Positions 22,413 through 30,567 of a DNA stretch of 64,000 bases are shown here, piece after piece. A program made the translations under genes and the position numbers. The notes beneath the pieces were generated by a model. It made no database searches and was not told the origin of the DNA. It saw only the letters and a list, made by a program, of their open reading frames with translations. This DNA comes from Flavobacterium panacis. GTDB lineage: Bacteria; Bacteroidota; Bacteroidia; Flavobacteriales; Flavobacteriaceae. The stretch spans positions 558,001-622,000 of the forward strand of contig NZ_JANKMS010000001.1 in NCBI RefSeq assembly GCF_024649945.1, in the 5' to 3' direction. The stretch's first letter is position 1. Each line of letters opens with the position of its first letter.

Positions 22413-24563
22413 ATGAAAATTTATATTCCCGTAATGCTGTTGCTACTCGCAGCAAGCTCTATACACGCACAACAAAATCAAACAAACCAAAACAATATTA
22501 CACAAGATACTATTAGAGATAAATCTAAATCGGACAATGAACTTCATGAAGTAGTGATTTCTGCTACCAGACAGGCAGAAAGTCTTGATCAAGTACCATC
22601 ATCAGTTACTCTTATTTCTAAAAAACAACTTCAACAACAGCTAAGCATAAGCACTAATATGAGTGATATTTTAGGTGCTTCAGTTCCCGGATTAGGATTC
22701 AGTACGAACAGAACTTCAAACCTTGGACAAACACTTCGCGGTCGTCGAGTATTGATTATGATTGATGGTATTCCTCAATCTACTCCACTGAGAGATGGCG
22801 CAAAAGATATACGTTCACTTGATCCAGCTGCTTTGGAACGTGTAGAAGTTATAAAAGGAGCTACAGCAATTTATGGTAATGGTGCCGATGGCGGACTTAT
22901 CAATTACATCACCAAAAAGGCCAATCAAAACAAACTTTTTAGCGGTACAACTGAAGTTGGAAGCGCATTTTCGCTTATCAAACCGAAAGAAACTGCAGGA
23001 TTCTTTGTTTCTCAGCTTTTTAGCGGTAAAGCAGATAAATTCAACTATGTAGTCAGCGGACGATATGAAGAAACAGGTCTTTATCGTGACGCAAAAGGTC
23101 GTGTCCTTTCACCTGATTACGGAATGAACGATCTTAGAAACTGGAATGCTTTCGCTAAATTAGGTTATGATTTTAATGAAAATAATCGTCTAGAAGCTAT
23201 GTACAACTATTATAAAAGTACTCAAGTTACCGATTACATTGCTCAAGCAGGAGTTTACGGAAACTTTGATAGACCAACTATTGGTGTAAAAGGTACTAGG
23301 CCAGGCGAATCTGAAGGGACTCCGTATAATCACAATGCAAGTTTAACCTACACAGGAAAGAATATTATCGGACATACCGATCTGAGCGCTGTTTTATATT
23401 TTCAGGATTACTTGACTGTAATTAATTACAGTGACTTTTTTGAAAACAACGGACAACCTGCCACTCAGAGTAAAAAACTTGGATTTCGTCTTAATATGAA
23501 TAGCCCGTATGAAGTAAACGATCTAATTAATGGAAATGTAACTTATGGTCTCGATATCCTTTCTGATATCACAGATACTCATTTAACAGACGGAAGACTT
23601 GTTATTCCTGAAATGAAAATGTCAAACCTTGCACCCTATTTCCAAATTAAAAATATGTTTGGTCCAAATTTGGTATTAAAAACAGGTCTAAGACTTGAAA
23701 ATGTGCACATAAAAGTTCCTGATTACACTACCATTGCTATTCGAAACTACGTAGCAGGCACTTATGTTGGCGGTGGCGTTAACGTTAATGGTGGAAGTTT
23801 AGATTTTAATACTCTTATGTTTAATGCTGGACTTCGTTATACTAAATGGACAGCTTTTAAACCTTTTGCCAGCTTTTCTCAAAGTTTCAGTGTAGCCGAT
23901 TTAGGGCTTGTCCTGCGTCAAGCAAAGGAAAATACGGTCAGCAATACTTCTATCAAAGCTGTAGTAGCTAATAACTACGAAGTTGGTTTTTCTGGTGTAA
24001 TTTCAGATCTTTCTTATGAAGGAGCTGTTTATTACAGTACTTCTAAATTAGGAGCTTCTTATGTTTATGTAGATGGTAATCCGCAGATTTCACGTTCTCC
24101 TGAAAAAATTTATGGTTTCGAATTTGGTGCTAAATATAGGTTTCACCCTAAATTTGATCTTGGCGCAAACTATTCTTATACAGAAGGAAAAAGAGAAACT
24201 ACAACAGCCGAAGTTTATCTTGGTGGAGATCGTATTAACCCTCCTAAACTAACCGCTTTTGCTTCGTACAGACCATTAGAAAACTGGTCGATTTTTATGC
24301 AGATGGTAAATACTTCAGGAAGAGACCGATTTGAACCTGTAAACGGAGCCTACACTTACGGGACAGGGCCTATAAAAGCATTTACGACTTTTAATCTTTC
24401 CTCAAGTTATGTGTTTAATGAAAAAACAACACTACGTTTAGGAGTAGAAAATTTACTCAACAAAGATTACTATTCGGTGATTTCGCAATGGCAAGTAAAT
24501 AACATGAGTTATGTAAAAGAGAACGGCGCACGTATGACAGTAAGTCTTTCTCATTCCTTTTAA
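22413..24563 (+). CDS. TonB-dependent receptor, iron-complex type
   Basis: A 716-residue outer-membrane receptor. It has a signal peptide (to about residue 20), TonB box and plug (HEVVISATRQAESLDQVPSSVTLI, RRVLIMIDGIPQ, ERVEVIKGATAIYGNGADGGLINYITKK), and a 22-strand barrel ending in a C-terminal aromatic residue (SLSHSF). There is no carboxypeptidase-regulatory domain, unlike SusC, so metal-chelate uptake is more likely than glycan uptake. A Fur-like box overlaps its promoter, and a terminator follows (24591-24622), so it is monocistronic. The ligand is unknown. Confidence 0.88.
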   Translation: MKIYIPVMLLLLAASSIHAQQNQTNQNNITQDTIRDKSKSDNELHEVVISATRQAESLDQVPSSVTLISKKQLQQQLSISTNMSDILGASVPGLGFSTNRTSNLGQTLRGRRVLIMIDGIPQSTPLRDGAKDIRSLDPAALERVEVIKGATAIYGNGADGGLINYITKKANQNKLFSGTTEVGSAFSLIKPKETAGFFVSQLFSGKADKFNYVVSGRYEETGLYRDAKGRVLSPDYGMNDLRNWNAFAKLGYDFNENNRLEAMYNYYKSTQVTDYIAQAGVYGNFDRPTIGVKGTRPGESEGTPYNHNASLTYTGKNIIGHTDLSAVLYFQDYLTVINYSDFFENNGQPATQSKKLGFRLNMNSPYEVNDLINGNVTYGLDILSDITDTHLTDGRLVIPEMKMSNLAPYFQIKNMFGPNLVLKTGLRLENVHIKVPDYTTIAIRNYVAGTYVGGGVNVNGGSLDFNTLMFNAGLRYTKWTAFKPFASFSQSFSVADLGLVLRQAKENTVSNTSIKAVVANNYEVGFSGVISDLSYEGAVYYSTSKLGASYVYVDGNPQISRSPEKIYGFEFGAKYRFHPKFDLGANYSYTEGKRETTTAEVYLGGDRINPPKLTAFASYRPLENWSIFMQMVNTSGRDRFEPVNGAYTYGTGPIKAFTTFNLSSSYVFNEKTTLRLGVENLLNKDYYSVISQWQVNNMSYVKENGARMTVSLSHSF

Positions 24564-24590
24564 GCATACATAAAAATAAGCTTTTCTAAT

Positions 24591-24622
24591 AAAAAGGTTG
24601 TCTTTCAGGGCAGCCTTTTTTT
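24591..24622 (+). terminator. Terminator after the TonB receptor
   Basis: Stem AAAAAGGTTG/CAGCCTTTTT with one G-U pair, around a 10-base loop, followed by a T run. Confidence 0.75.
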
Positions 24623-24718
24623 ATTCAAATCTGTAGAGAATAAATACTTTACGAACTAATTGCAAATTATCCTAAGTAAATATTTTTTTCTAAATTTAGT
24701 CAATCAAAAAACAGCCTA

Positions 24719-24752
24719 TTCAGATTTTCTTCAAAATTGAAAATAACATTTG
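24719..24752 (+). promoter_or_regulatory. Direct-repeat operator and -7 box of the two-component genes (site 1)
   Basis: TTCAGA (24719-24724) and TTCAAA (24730-24735) are offset by 11 bp, followed by ATTG and a -7-like AACATTTG (24745-24752), only 4 bp before the ATG. The same pattern recurs at 26697, 29183 and 34349. The position suggests autoregulation by the encoded response regulator. The short distance to the ATG predicts a leaderless or nearly leaderless mRNA. Confidence 0.55.
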
Positions 24753-24756
24753 TAGC

Positions 24757-25434
24757 ATGAAGATTTTAATTATAGAAGACGAAAAAGAAATTGCGCAAAA
24801 CATTAAAGATTACTTTAATAGCAATAGTATACAATGTGAAACGGCTCATACCTACAATCTGGCACTCAATAAAATTGAAAACTATGATTACGATTGTATT
24901 CTTTTAGATTTAATGTTGCCGGATGGTGATGGTTTTGAAATATTAAAGGAATTAAAAAAGAAAAATAAGACTGAGGGTGTCATTATTATTTCGGCAAAAG
25001 AAACCCTTGAAACCAGAATAGAAGGCTTTAATCTTGGTGCAGATGATTATCTTACCAAACCTTTTCATCTTTCTGAACTTCTTGTGCGTATGCAGGCTCT
25101 TATACGCCGTAAAAATTTTAACGGAAGTAACAGTGTTGTTTTTAATGAAATAACAATTGATATTTTCTCTAAAAGTGTTACCGTAAAAGATCAAAAACTG
25201 GATTTGACCAAAAAAGAAATAGATTTGCTGCTGTTCCTTATTGGTAACAAAGAAAGAGTATTATCCAAATCAGCTATTGCAGAACATCTTTCTGGCGATA
25301 TGGCCGATATGCTGGACAATCACGATTTTATTTATGCTCATATCAAAAATTTAAAAAAGAAACTCAATCAGGCTGGAGCTGGCGATTATATCAAAACAGT
25401 TTACGGACTCGGATACAGATGGGAAGATGAATAA
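24757..25434 (+). CDS. OmpR-family response regulator
   Basis: A 225-residue transcription factor with an N-terminal receiver domain (about 1-115; acidic E7/D8, phospho-acceptor D51 in ILLDLMLPDGDG, K in YLTKPFH) and a C-terminal winged helix (about 125-224, LTKKEIDLLLFLIGN and YIKTVYGLGYRW). It overlaps the kinase gene by 8 bp, so they are translated together. OmpR-type regulators bind direct repeats of about 10-11 bp period. Such a repeat lies upstream of this gene and of three neighbouring envelope genes, which are its proposed targets. Confidence 0.95.
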   Translation: MKILIIEDEKEIAQNIKDYFNSNSIQCETAHTYNLALNKIENYDYDCILLDLMLPDGDGFEILKELKKKNKTEGVIIISAKETLETRIEGFNLGADDYLTKPFHLSELLVRMQALIRRKNFNGSNSVVFNEITIDIFSKSVTVKDQKLDLTKKEIDLLLFLIGNKERVLSKSAIAEHLSGDMADMLDNHDFIYAHIKNLKKKLNQAGAGDYIKTVYGLGYRWEDE

Positions 25435-26692
25435 AAAAAAATTACTTCAAAAAAGCACAGAAAGCTTTCTGATTTTTTCTGTTATCATTCTACTGATAGC
25501 GGCTCCCGTATTTTATTTCATCAGTCAATGGCTTTATATTTACGAGACAGAAGAAGTCCTTTTAATGCATAAAGGCGCTTTTGTAAAAGAAAGTCATTCT
25601 AATTTTACAGAAAATGATATTACACTCTGGAATAAGTACAATCGCGATGTTATGATTGTTCCTGATATGGGGGTGAAAAAAGACAGTATTGTAGGCGTTA
25701 TCATGTATGATGACATTGCGGAAGCAGATGAACCTTTCCGAATTCTTTATGCTCCTGTTACTATTAATGGCAAAAAATATACCTATACAGAAAGAATCAA
25801 TCTTCTGGAAATGGAAGGAATGGTTTTTAGTGTAGCAGCCATGTTTTTATTAATTATCATCATACTTCTTGTTGGTATTATATGGCTTTCAAAAATAACT
25901 TCTGTCAAATTATGGAAGCCTTTTTATAATACTTTAAATCAGATTCATGACTTTGAAATTGATAAAAATAAAGCGCCCGATTTTCCTCCAACTCATATTG
26001 ACGAATTTGACCGCTTAAACAAAAGTCTAGAGCTTTTAATTGAAAAAAATACGGCTATTTACAAAAGTCAGAGAGAGTTCATCGAAAATGCGGCACATGA
26101 ACTTCAGACTCCTCTTGCCCTTTTTCAGACTAAAATAGAAACTTTGTCGCAGCTTGATCTCAATAAAGACCAATCAAATCTTGTTGGTTCAATTTCTAAT
26201 GATGTTTCCAGACTCAACAGACTCAATAAAAATTTATTGCTTCTTTCCAAAATTGACAATGAAATTTATCTAGAAAAAAGCCCGATTACCATCAACAGTT
26301 ATATTGAAAAACATCTTGACTTTTTTACAGAACAGGCCGATTATAAAGAAATTGCTATTACAATTGATTTTAGAAACAGTTTAGACATTATTGCTAATCC
26401 TGCTCTGACCGAAGTTCTAATTAACAACCTGTTCCTTAATGCTATTCGTCATAACAAAAAAGGCGGTCAGATTGTAGTAATTACACTCGAAAATGAAATT
26501 ATTTTTCAAAATACTGGTGTTGAAACTTCCCTTGACACCAAAAAACTTTTCAATAGATTTTCTAAAAATAATCCTTCTTCTCAAGGGAGTGGTCTGGGAC
26601 TTGCGATAGTCAAAAAAATTGCGGAGGTCAATAATTGGGCTATTAATTACTCTTTTGAAAATAATCTTCATAGTTTCAGCGTAAGGTTTTAG
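25427..26692 (+). CDS. Sensor histidine kinase
   Basis: A 421-residue inner-membrane kinase, partner of the preceding regulator. Two transmembrane helices (about 14-34 and 139-163) flank a small periplasmic domain of about 100 residues that I do not recognise. Then come HisKA (FIENAAHELQTPLA, H224) and an HATPase (NNLFLNAIRHNKKGG, SQGSGLGLAIVKKI). There is no clear HAMP motif. The signal is unknown; the proposed targets (lipid phosphatases, EptA, an outer-membrane receptor) suggest an envelope or cationic-peptide signal. Confidence 0.94.
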   Translation: MNKKKLLQKSTESFLIFSVIILLIAAPVFYFISQWLYIYETEEVLLMHKGAFVKESHSNFTENDITLWNKYNRDVMIVPDMGVKKDSIVGVIMYDDIAEADEPFRILYAPVTINGKKYTYTERINLLEMEGMVFSVAAMFLLIIIILLVGIIWLSKITSVKLWKPFYNTLNQIHDFEIDKNKAPDFPPTHIDEFDRLNKSLELLIEKNTAIYKSQREFIENAAHELQTPLALFQTKIETLSQLDLNKDQSNLVGSISNDVSRLNRLNKNLLLLSKIDNEIYLEKSPITINSYIEKHLDFFTEQADYKEIAITIDFRNSLDIIANPALTEVLINNLFLNAIRHNKKGGQIVVITLENEIIFQNTGVETSLDTKKLFNRFSKNNPSSQGSGLGLAIVKKIAEVNNWAINYSFENNLHSFSVRF

Positions 26693-26696
26693 CCAA

Positions 26697-26730
26697 TTCA
26701 GAATTTCTGCAAAATCACTTTTAATCTTTG
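26697..26730 (+). promoter_or_regulatory. Direct-repeat operator and -7 box of the beta-barrel receptor (site 2)
   Basis: TTCAGA (26697-26702) and TGCAAA (26708-26713), 11-bp offset, then AATCTTTG at 26723-26730. The distance from repeat start to -7 (26 bp) equals site 1. It lies in the 65-bp gap after the kinase, so the receptor can be induced separately. Confidence 0.5.
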
Positions 26731-26757
26731 TACTGCAATAATTTATAATCCAGTATA

Positions 26758-29169
26758 ATGAAATTAAAAATGATTTTGCTGTTTTCATTTCTATTAATGA
26801 AAGTTTGCAGCGTTTCCGCCCAAAACCATACTGCATCAGTTTCAGGTCTTATAAAAGATCATGTATCTAAAGAACCTGTTCCTTTTGCCAATATCGTAAT
26901 TAAAAATGCCACTGATCAAAAATTTATAGCAGGTACTGTAACCAGCGAAGACGGACGTTTTATCCTTCCAAATATAACTTCGGGAAATTATCTGCTTGAA
27001 ATTACTTCTATAGGTTTTAAAACCAAAACACAAAAATTATTTGTTGGAAGTCTTTCTGATTATCTTGATCTTAATACTATTGAAATCGAGCAAGATATCA
27101 ATAACCTGACTGAAGTTGTAGTTACTGCAAAATCTTCTAATTCAGGAACTCAAATCGATAAAAAAGTCTTTTCAGTCGCCGATAATATTGCACAGAGCGG
27201 CGGATCTGTTCTTCAGTCCATGCAGAGTCTTCCCGGAATTACAACTAATGAAGGAAAAATTCAGTTGAGAGGAAATGATAAAGTAATGATCTTAATTGAT
27301 GGAAAACAAACTGCGCTCACTGGTTTTGGAAATCAGTCGGGTCTGGATAACATTCCTGCTTCTGCTATTGAAAGAATTGAAATTATCAATAATCCATCTT
27401 CTAAATTTGATGCTAACGGAAATGCAGGAATAATCAATATCATTTATAAAAAAAACAAACAGGAAGGTTTTAATGGTAAAATCGGAATCAGTTCTGGTTA
27501 TGGCGCTTTATGGGAAAGAAAAACAAATCTTCCTTCAGTACGTCCTCAGTATCAAATGACTCCAAAAATCAATCCTTCGTTGTCCTTAAACTATCGAAAA
27601 GAAAAAATAAATGCCTACCTACAGGCTGATTATCTGTATACAGAAACACTCAATAAAAATGAATTTGTAACACGTACTTATGACGATGGTAGTGTGGTTA
27701 ATCAGCAGACGGTTAGAAATCGAAACACTCATTTTACCACTCTTAAAACCGGTATCGACTGGAATTATAACGAGAACAATACTTTTGCCTTTTCTGGACT
27801 TTTTGGAAGTGAAAAAATTATTGATAATGGAGATGAACCTTTCTTTAATCAAGATTATTCACAGCGTCTTCGTTTGTGGCAATTTTTAGAAGATGAGCTC
27901 AAAACAACTGTGATGGCGAGTGCTTCCTACGAACATAAATTTAAAGAAGCTGGTCGTAAATTAACTGCCGGAATTAATTATACCTATCACAGAGAAGATG
28001 AACAATATTTCTTCACCAATATAATGCCCGATTTTACTGGAAAAGATGCTTTTAAACTTCTTTCAGATGAAAAGGTTTTGGATTTGAATTTGGATTATGT
28101 TCGTCCATTAAAATACGGGCGTTTTGAGACCGGTTTCAAACTTAGAAACAGAGAAATCCCAACCAATATGCAGTTTTTTCCTGGTGAAAATTCTCCTATT
28201 GATGCCAATGCAGGCGGATGGGCAACGTACAAAGAAATTATTCCAGCCCTCTACTCCAACTATATTTATGAAACAGATAAAATCGAAGCAGAAATTGGAC
28301 TTCGCTTGGAATACGTAAAATTAAATTATGATGTTAATCCTAATCATCCAACGTATAAAAGTGATGGATATAATTATACAGAACCTTTTCCGAGCGTGCG
28401 TTTTGGTTATAAAATAAACGAGCAAAATAAAATTACAGCATTTTACAATCGCAGGGTTGATAGACCGAATGAAGTTGATATTCGTATTTTTCCTAAATAT
28501 GATGATGCAGAGATTATCAAAGTCGGCAACCCTGCTTTACGACCACAGTTTACAAGCGCATTTGAATTAGGCTATAAAAAAACCATCGAAAAAGGAAGTT
28601 TGACAGCCTCTCTGTACTATAGAATTGTAAACGGAACCATAACCCGAATTGCTACAACAGTTCCAGGTAGTACTTTGATTTACAATGTTTTTCAAAATGC
28701 TGACAAAAGTTCTTCAGCTGGTATTGAGGCTATTTATGCGCAAGAACTAAACTCTTGGTATTCTTTTAATTTGAATGGGAATATCTATCAAAATACCATT
28801 GATGCATTTTCGGTTACCAATTTATATCCGCAGCCAAGTACTTATTTTGGAGAACGTCAACAGATGGTTTCAGGAAATTTAAAATGGAATAATACCGTTC
28901 AATTCGATAAAACGCTAAAAGGTCAAATTTCCATGATTTATTTAGCACCAGATATTATTCCACAAGGAAAAATTAATTCTAGATTTTCAGTCGATCTAGG
29001 TCTTAAGAAAACAGTTCAAAAAGGAAAAGGAGAAGTCTTTTTAAATGCTTCTGATATTTTCAATACGCTGGTAATTAAGAGAGAAATTCAGGGAATGGGA
29101 TTTTCATACAATAGTCGGGATTACTATGAAACACAGGTTGTTCACTTTGGATACAGTTATAAATTCTAA
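26758..29169 (+). CDS. Outer-membrane beta-barrel/TonB-dependent receptor with carboxypeptidase-like domain
   Basis: An 803-residue outer-membrane protein of the OMP_b-brl_3 kind. It has a signal peptide (to about residue 21), a carboxypeptidase-regulatory-like domain (about 25-105, SGLIKDHVSKEPVPFANI and ITSIGFKTKTQKL), a plug (TEVVVTAKSSNSGTQID, LQLR-type QLRGNDKVMILIDGKQ, AIERIEIINNPSSKFDANGNAGIINIIYKKN) and a barrel ending YSYKF. It directly follows the two-component genes and carries the shared operator. In Bacteroidota such receptors next to two-component systems are often their targets. The ligand, if it transports at all, is unknown. Confidence 0.88.
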   Translation: MKLKMILLFSFLLMKVCSVSAQNHTASVSGLIKDHVSKEPVPFANIVIKNATDQKFIAGTVTSEDGRFILPNITSGNYLLEITSIGFKTKTQKLFVGSLSDYLDLNTIEIEQDINNLTEVVVTAKSSNSGTQIDKKVFSVADNIAQSGGSVLQSMQSLPGITTNEGKIQLRGNDKVMILIDGKQTALTGFGNQSGLDNIPASAIERIEIINNPSSKFDANGNAGIINIIYKKNKQEGFNGKIGISSGYGALWERKTNLPSVRPQYQMTPKINPSLSLNYRKEKINAYLQADYLYTETLNKNEFVTRTYDDGSVVNQQTVRNRNTHFTTLKTGIDWNYNENNTFAFSGLFGSEKIIDNGDEPFFNQDYSQRLRLWQFLEDELKTTVMASASYEHKFKEAGRKLTAGINYTYHREDEQYFFTNIMPDFTGKDAFKLLSDEKVLDLNLDYVRPLKYGRFETGFKLRNREIPTNMQFFPGENSPIDANAGGWATYKEIIPALYSNYIYETDKIEAEIGLRLEYVKLNYDVNPNHPTYKSDGYNYTEPFPSVRFGYKINEQNKITAFYNRRVDRPNEVDIRIFPKYDDAEIIKVGNPALRPQFTSAFELGYKKTIEKGSLTASLYYRIVNGTITRIATTVPGSTLIYNVFQNADKSSSAGIEAIYAQELNSWYSFNLNGNIYQNTIDAFSVTNLYPQPSTYFGERQQMVSGNLKWNNTVQFDKTLKGQISMIYLAPDIIPQGKINSRFSVDLGLKKTVQKGKGEVFLNASDIFNTLVIKREIQGMGFSYNSRDYYETQVVHFGYSYKF

Positions 29170-29182
29170 CTTTTTTCAAAAA

Positions 29183-29216
29183 TTCAGATTTAATTCAAAA
29201 TTGGTTGTGAATTTCG
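29183..29216 (+). promoter_or_regulatory. Direct-repeat operator upstream of the first PAP2 gene (site 3)
   Basis: TTCAGA (29183-29188) and TTCAAA (29194-29199) with ATTG following, as in sites 1 and 4. At the expected distance stands GAATTTCG (29209-29216), a weak match to TAnnTTTG. About 65 bp before the start codon. Confidence 0.48.
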
Positions 29217-29280
29217 TTGCGTAATAGTTAAGCATTTTACTTATCGAAGAAAATTACTTTATTTTTTAACGCTAATTCAC

Positions 29281-30042
29281 ATGAAAATCTTTAGAGTAAT
29301 TTTCGTATTATTTTTCAGTAATGCGCTTTTAAATGCGCAGAACACAGTTAACGATACTATTGTTAAAACGGATACTATTTCGAATTTAAAATTCAATTAT
29401 AAGCAGTTGATTATTCCCACTGTACTAATTGGTTATGGAGTTATTGGTTTAGAAAGCGACCAGCTGAAAAGCTATAATTCTAATATCAGAGAAGAAGTTC
29501 AGGAAGACATTGATCATAAAATTACGATTGATGATTTTTCGCAATATGCTCCGGCTGCTTCTGTATATGCTTTGAATGCCATGGGTATTAAAGGAAAAAA
29601 TAATTTAAAAGACAGATCGATCATTCTGGCAAGTTCTTATTTAATGATGAGTGCTACTGTTTTTGCTTTAAAAAGCATCACAAAAGTCGAAAGACCAGAT
29701 GGAACGAGTAACAATTCTTTTCCTTCTGGACATACTGCTAATGCTTTTGCAGGAGCAGAATTTTTATATCAGGAATATAAAGATCAATCTATCTGGTATG
29801 GTATCAGCGGCTATGTGGTTGCTACGGGAACAGGATTATTTAGAATGTACAACAACAGACATTGGCTGACAGATGTTGTGGCTGGAGCTGGAATTGGAAT
29901 TTTGAGTACAAAAGCAGCATATTGGTTATATCCTTATGTGAAAAACAAAATATTTCCATCAAAAGAAAACAAAGTTTCTTCGATGATAACTCCTTTTTAT
30001 AATGGAAAACAGGCCGGATGCGGTCTTGTAATGCAATTTTAA
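29281..30042 (+). CDS. PAP2-family membrane lipid phosphatase
   Basis: A 253-residue phosphatidic-acid-phosphatase type 2 enzyme with a cleavable signal and a hydrophobic core. The three-part active site is visible: K(S)ITKVERPD, NSFPSGHTANAF, and YNNRHWLTDVVAGAGIG (last His and Asp). Such enzymes remove phosphate from lipid phosphates (undecaprenyl diphosphate, phosphatidate, lipid A). It carries operator site 3 and is followed without a gap by a small HTH gene. The exact lipid substrate is unknown. Confidence 0.9.
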   Translation: MKIFRVIFVLFFSNALLNAQNTVNDTIVKTDTISNLKFNYKQLIIPTVLIGYGVIGLESDQLKSYNSNIREEVQEDIDHKITIDDFSQYAPAASVYALNAMGIKGKNNLKDRSIILASSYLMMSATVFALKSITKVERPDGTSNNSFPSGHTANAFAGAEFLYQEYKDQSIWYGISGYVVATGTGLFRMYNNRHWLTDVVAGAGIGILSTKAAYWLYPYVKNKIFPSKENKVSSMITPFYNGKQAGCGLVMQF

Positions 30043-30381
30043 ATGATAAAAAAAACAAAACTTCAGGAAATGCGCTTAAAGCGTGAGATCAAACAAGATG
30101 TCATGGCTGTACTTGTAGATATGAAACAAGGAACTTACAGCCGTAAAGAACGTGGTCTTACAAGCATCACTGATTCTGAATGGGACAGAATAGCATTGGT
30201 TTTAGGAGTCAGCAAAGAAGAAATTTATGAAAATGATAGACGAGCAAGTCTTCCATCTGGAAAATCTGGTCAGCCCAATACGTTTACACCTTTGGAAATG
30301 CTGGAGAAAATAAATGCTCTTCAAAAAGAAAACAAAGAATTAAAAGAAGAAATTAGAAGATTGAAAAGTCTAAACAAATAG
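30043..30381 (+). CDS. Small helix-turn-helix protein with C-terminal coiled coil
   Basis: A 112-residue protein whose ATG abuts the PAP2 stop codon (TAAATG), so translation is probably coupled. Residues about 20-70 (KQGTYSRKERGLTSITDSEWDRIALVLGVSKEEIYEND) resemble an XRE-type HTH. Residues about 84-112 are a heptad-like Leu/Lys/Glu coiled coil (LEMLEKINALQKENKELKEEI). It may be a small DNA-binding adaptor, but no target is visible. A terminator follows. Confidence 0.72.
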   Translation: MIKKTKLQEMRLKREIKQDVMAVLVDMKQGTYSRKERGLTSITDSEWDRIALVLGVSKEEIYENDRRASLPSGKSGQPNTFTPLEMLEKINALQKENKELKEEIRRLKSLNK

Positions 30382-30402
30382 TAAAATCTAATTTTTTAAG
30401 AA

Positions 30403-30436
30403 AAGCCTGCTTATTTAAAATAAGTAGGCTTTTTTT
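30403..30436 (+). terminator. Terminator after the PAP2-HTH pair
   Basis: Long stem AAGCCTGCTTATTT against its near-complement ending AGGCTT (one G-U pair), followed by a T run. Confidence 0.8.
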
Positions 30437-30494
30437 ATGTACTGACTATCAAGTAATTTAATAATATAACATTAAGAAATCATAATCTTAAGCC

Positions 30495-30533
30495 ATTATT
30501 AAGACTAAATCTAAATAATGCGTTTTATATTTG
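30495..30533 (+). promoter_or_regulatory. Fur-like box and -7 element before the siderophore receptor
   Basis: Inverted repeat ATTATTAAGA (30495-30504) and TCTAAATAAT (30510-30519), 9 of 10 positions complementary, 5-bp spacer. A TATATTTG -7 box follows at 30526-30533. The box covers the -33 region, so binding would repress. It has the same 10-5-10 layout as 22384-22408. Confidence 0.55.
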
Positions 30534-30567
30534 TGGCTCATTTTAAAACTCCATAATACAATATTTT

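Noticed and set aside
26417..26836. 139-codon minus-strand frame across the kinase end and receptor start
   Set aside because: It covers operator site 2 and the two genes' coding ends, has low-complexity composition and no recognisable motif.
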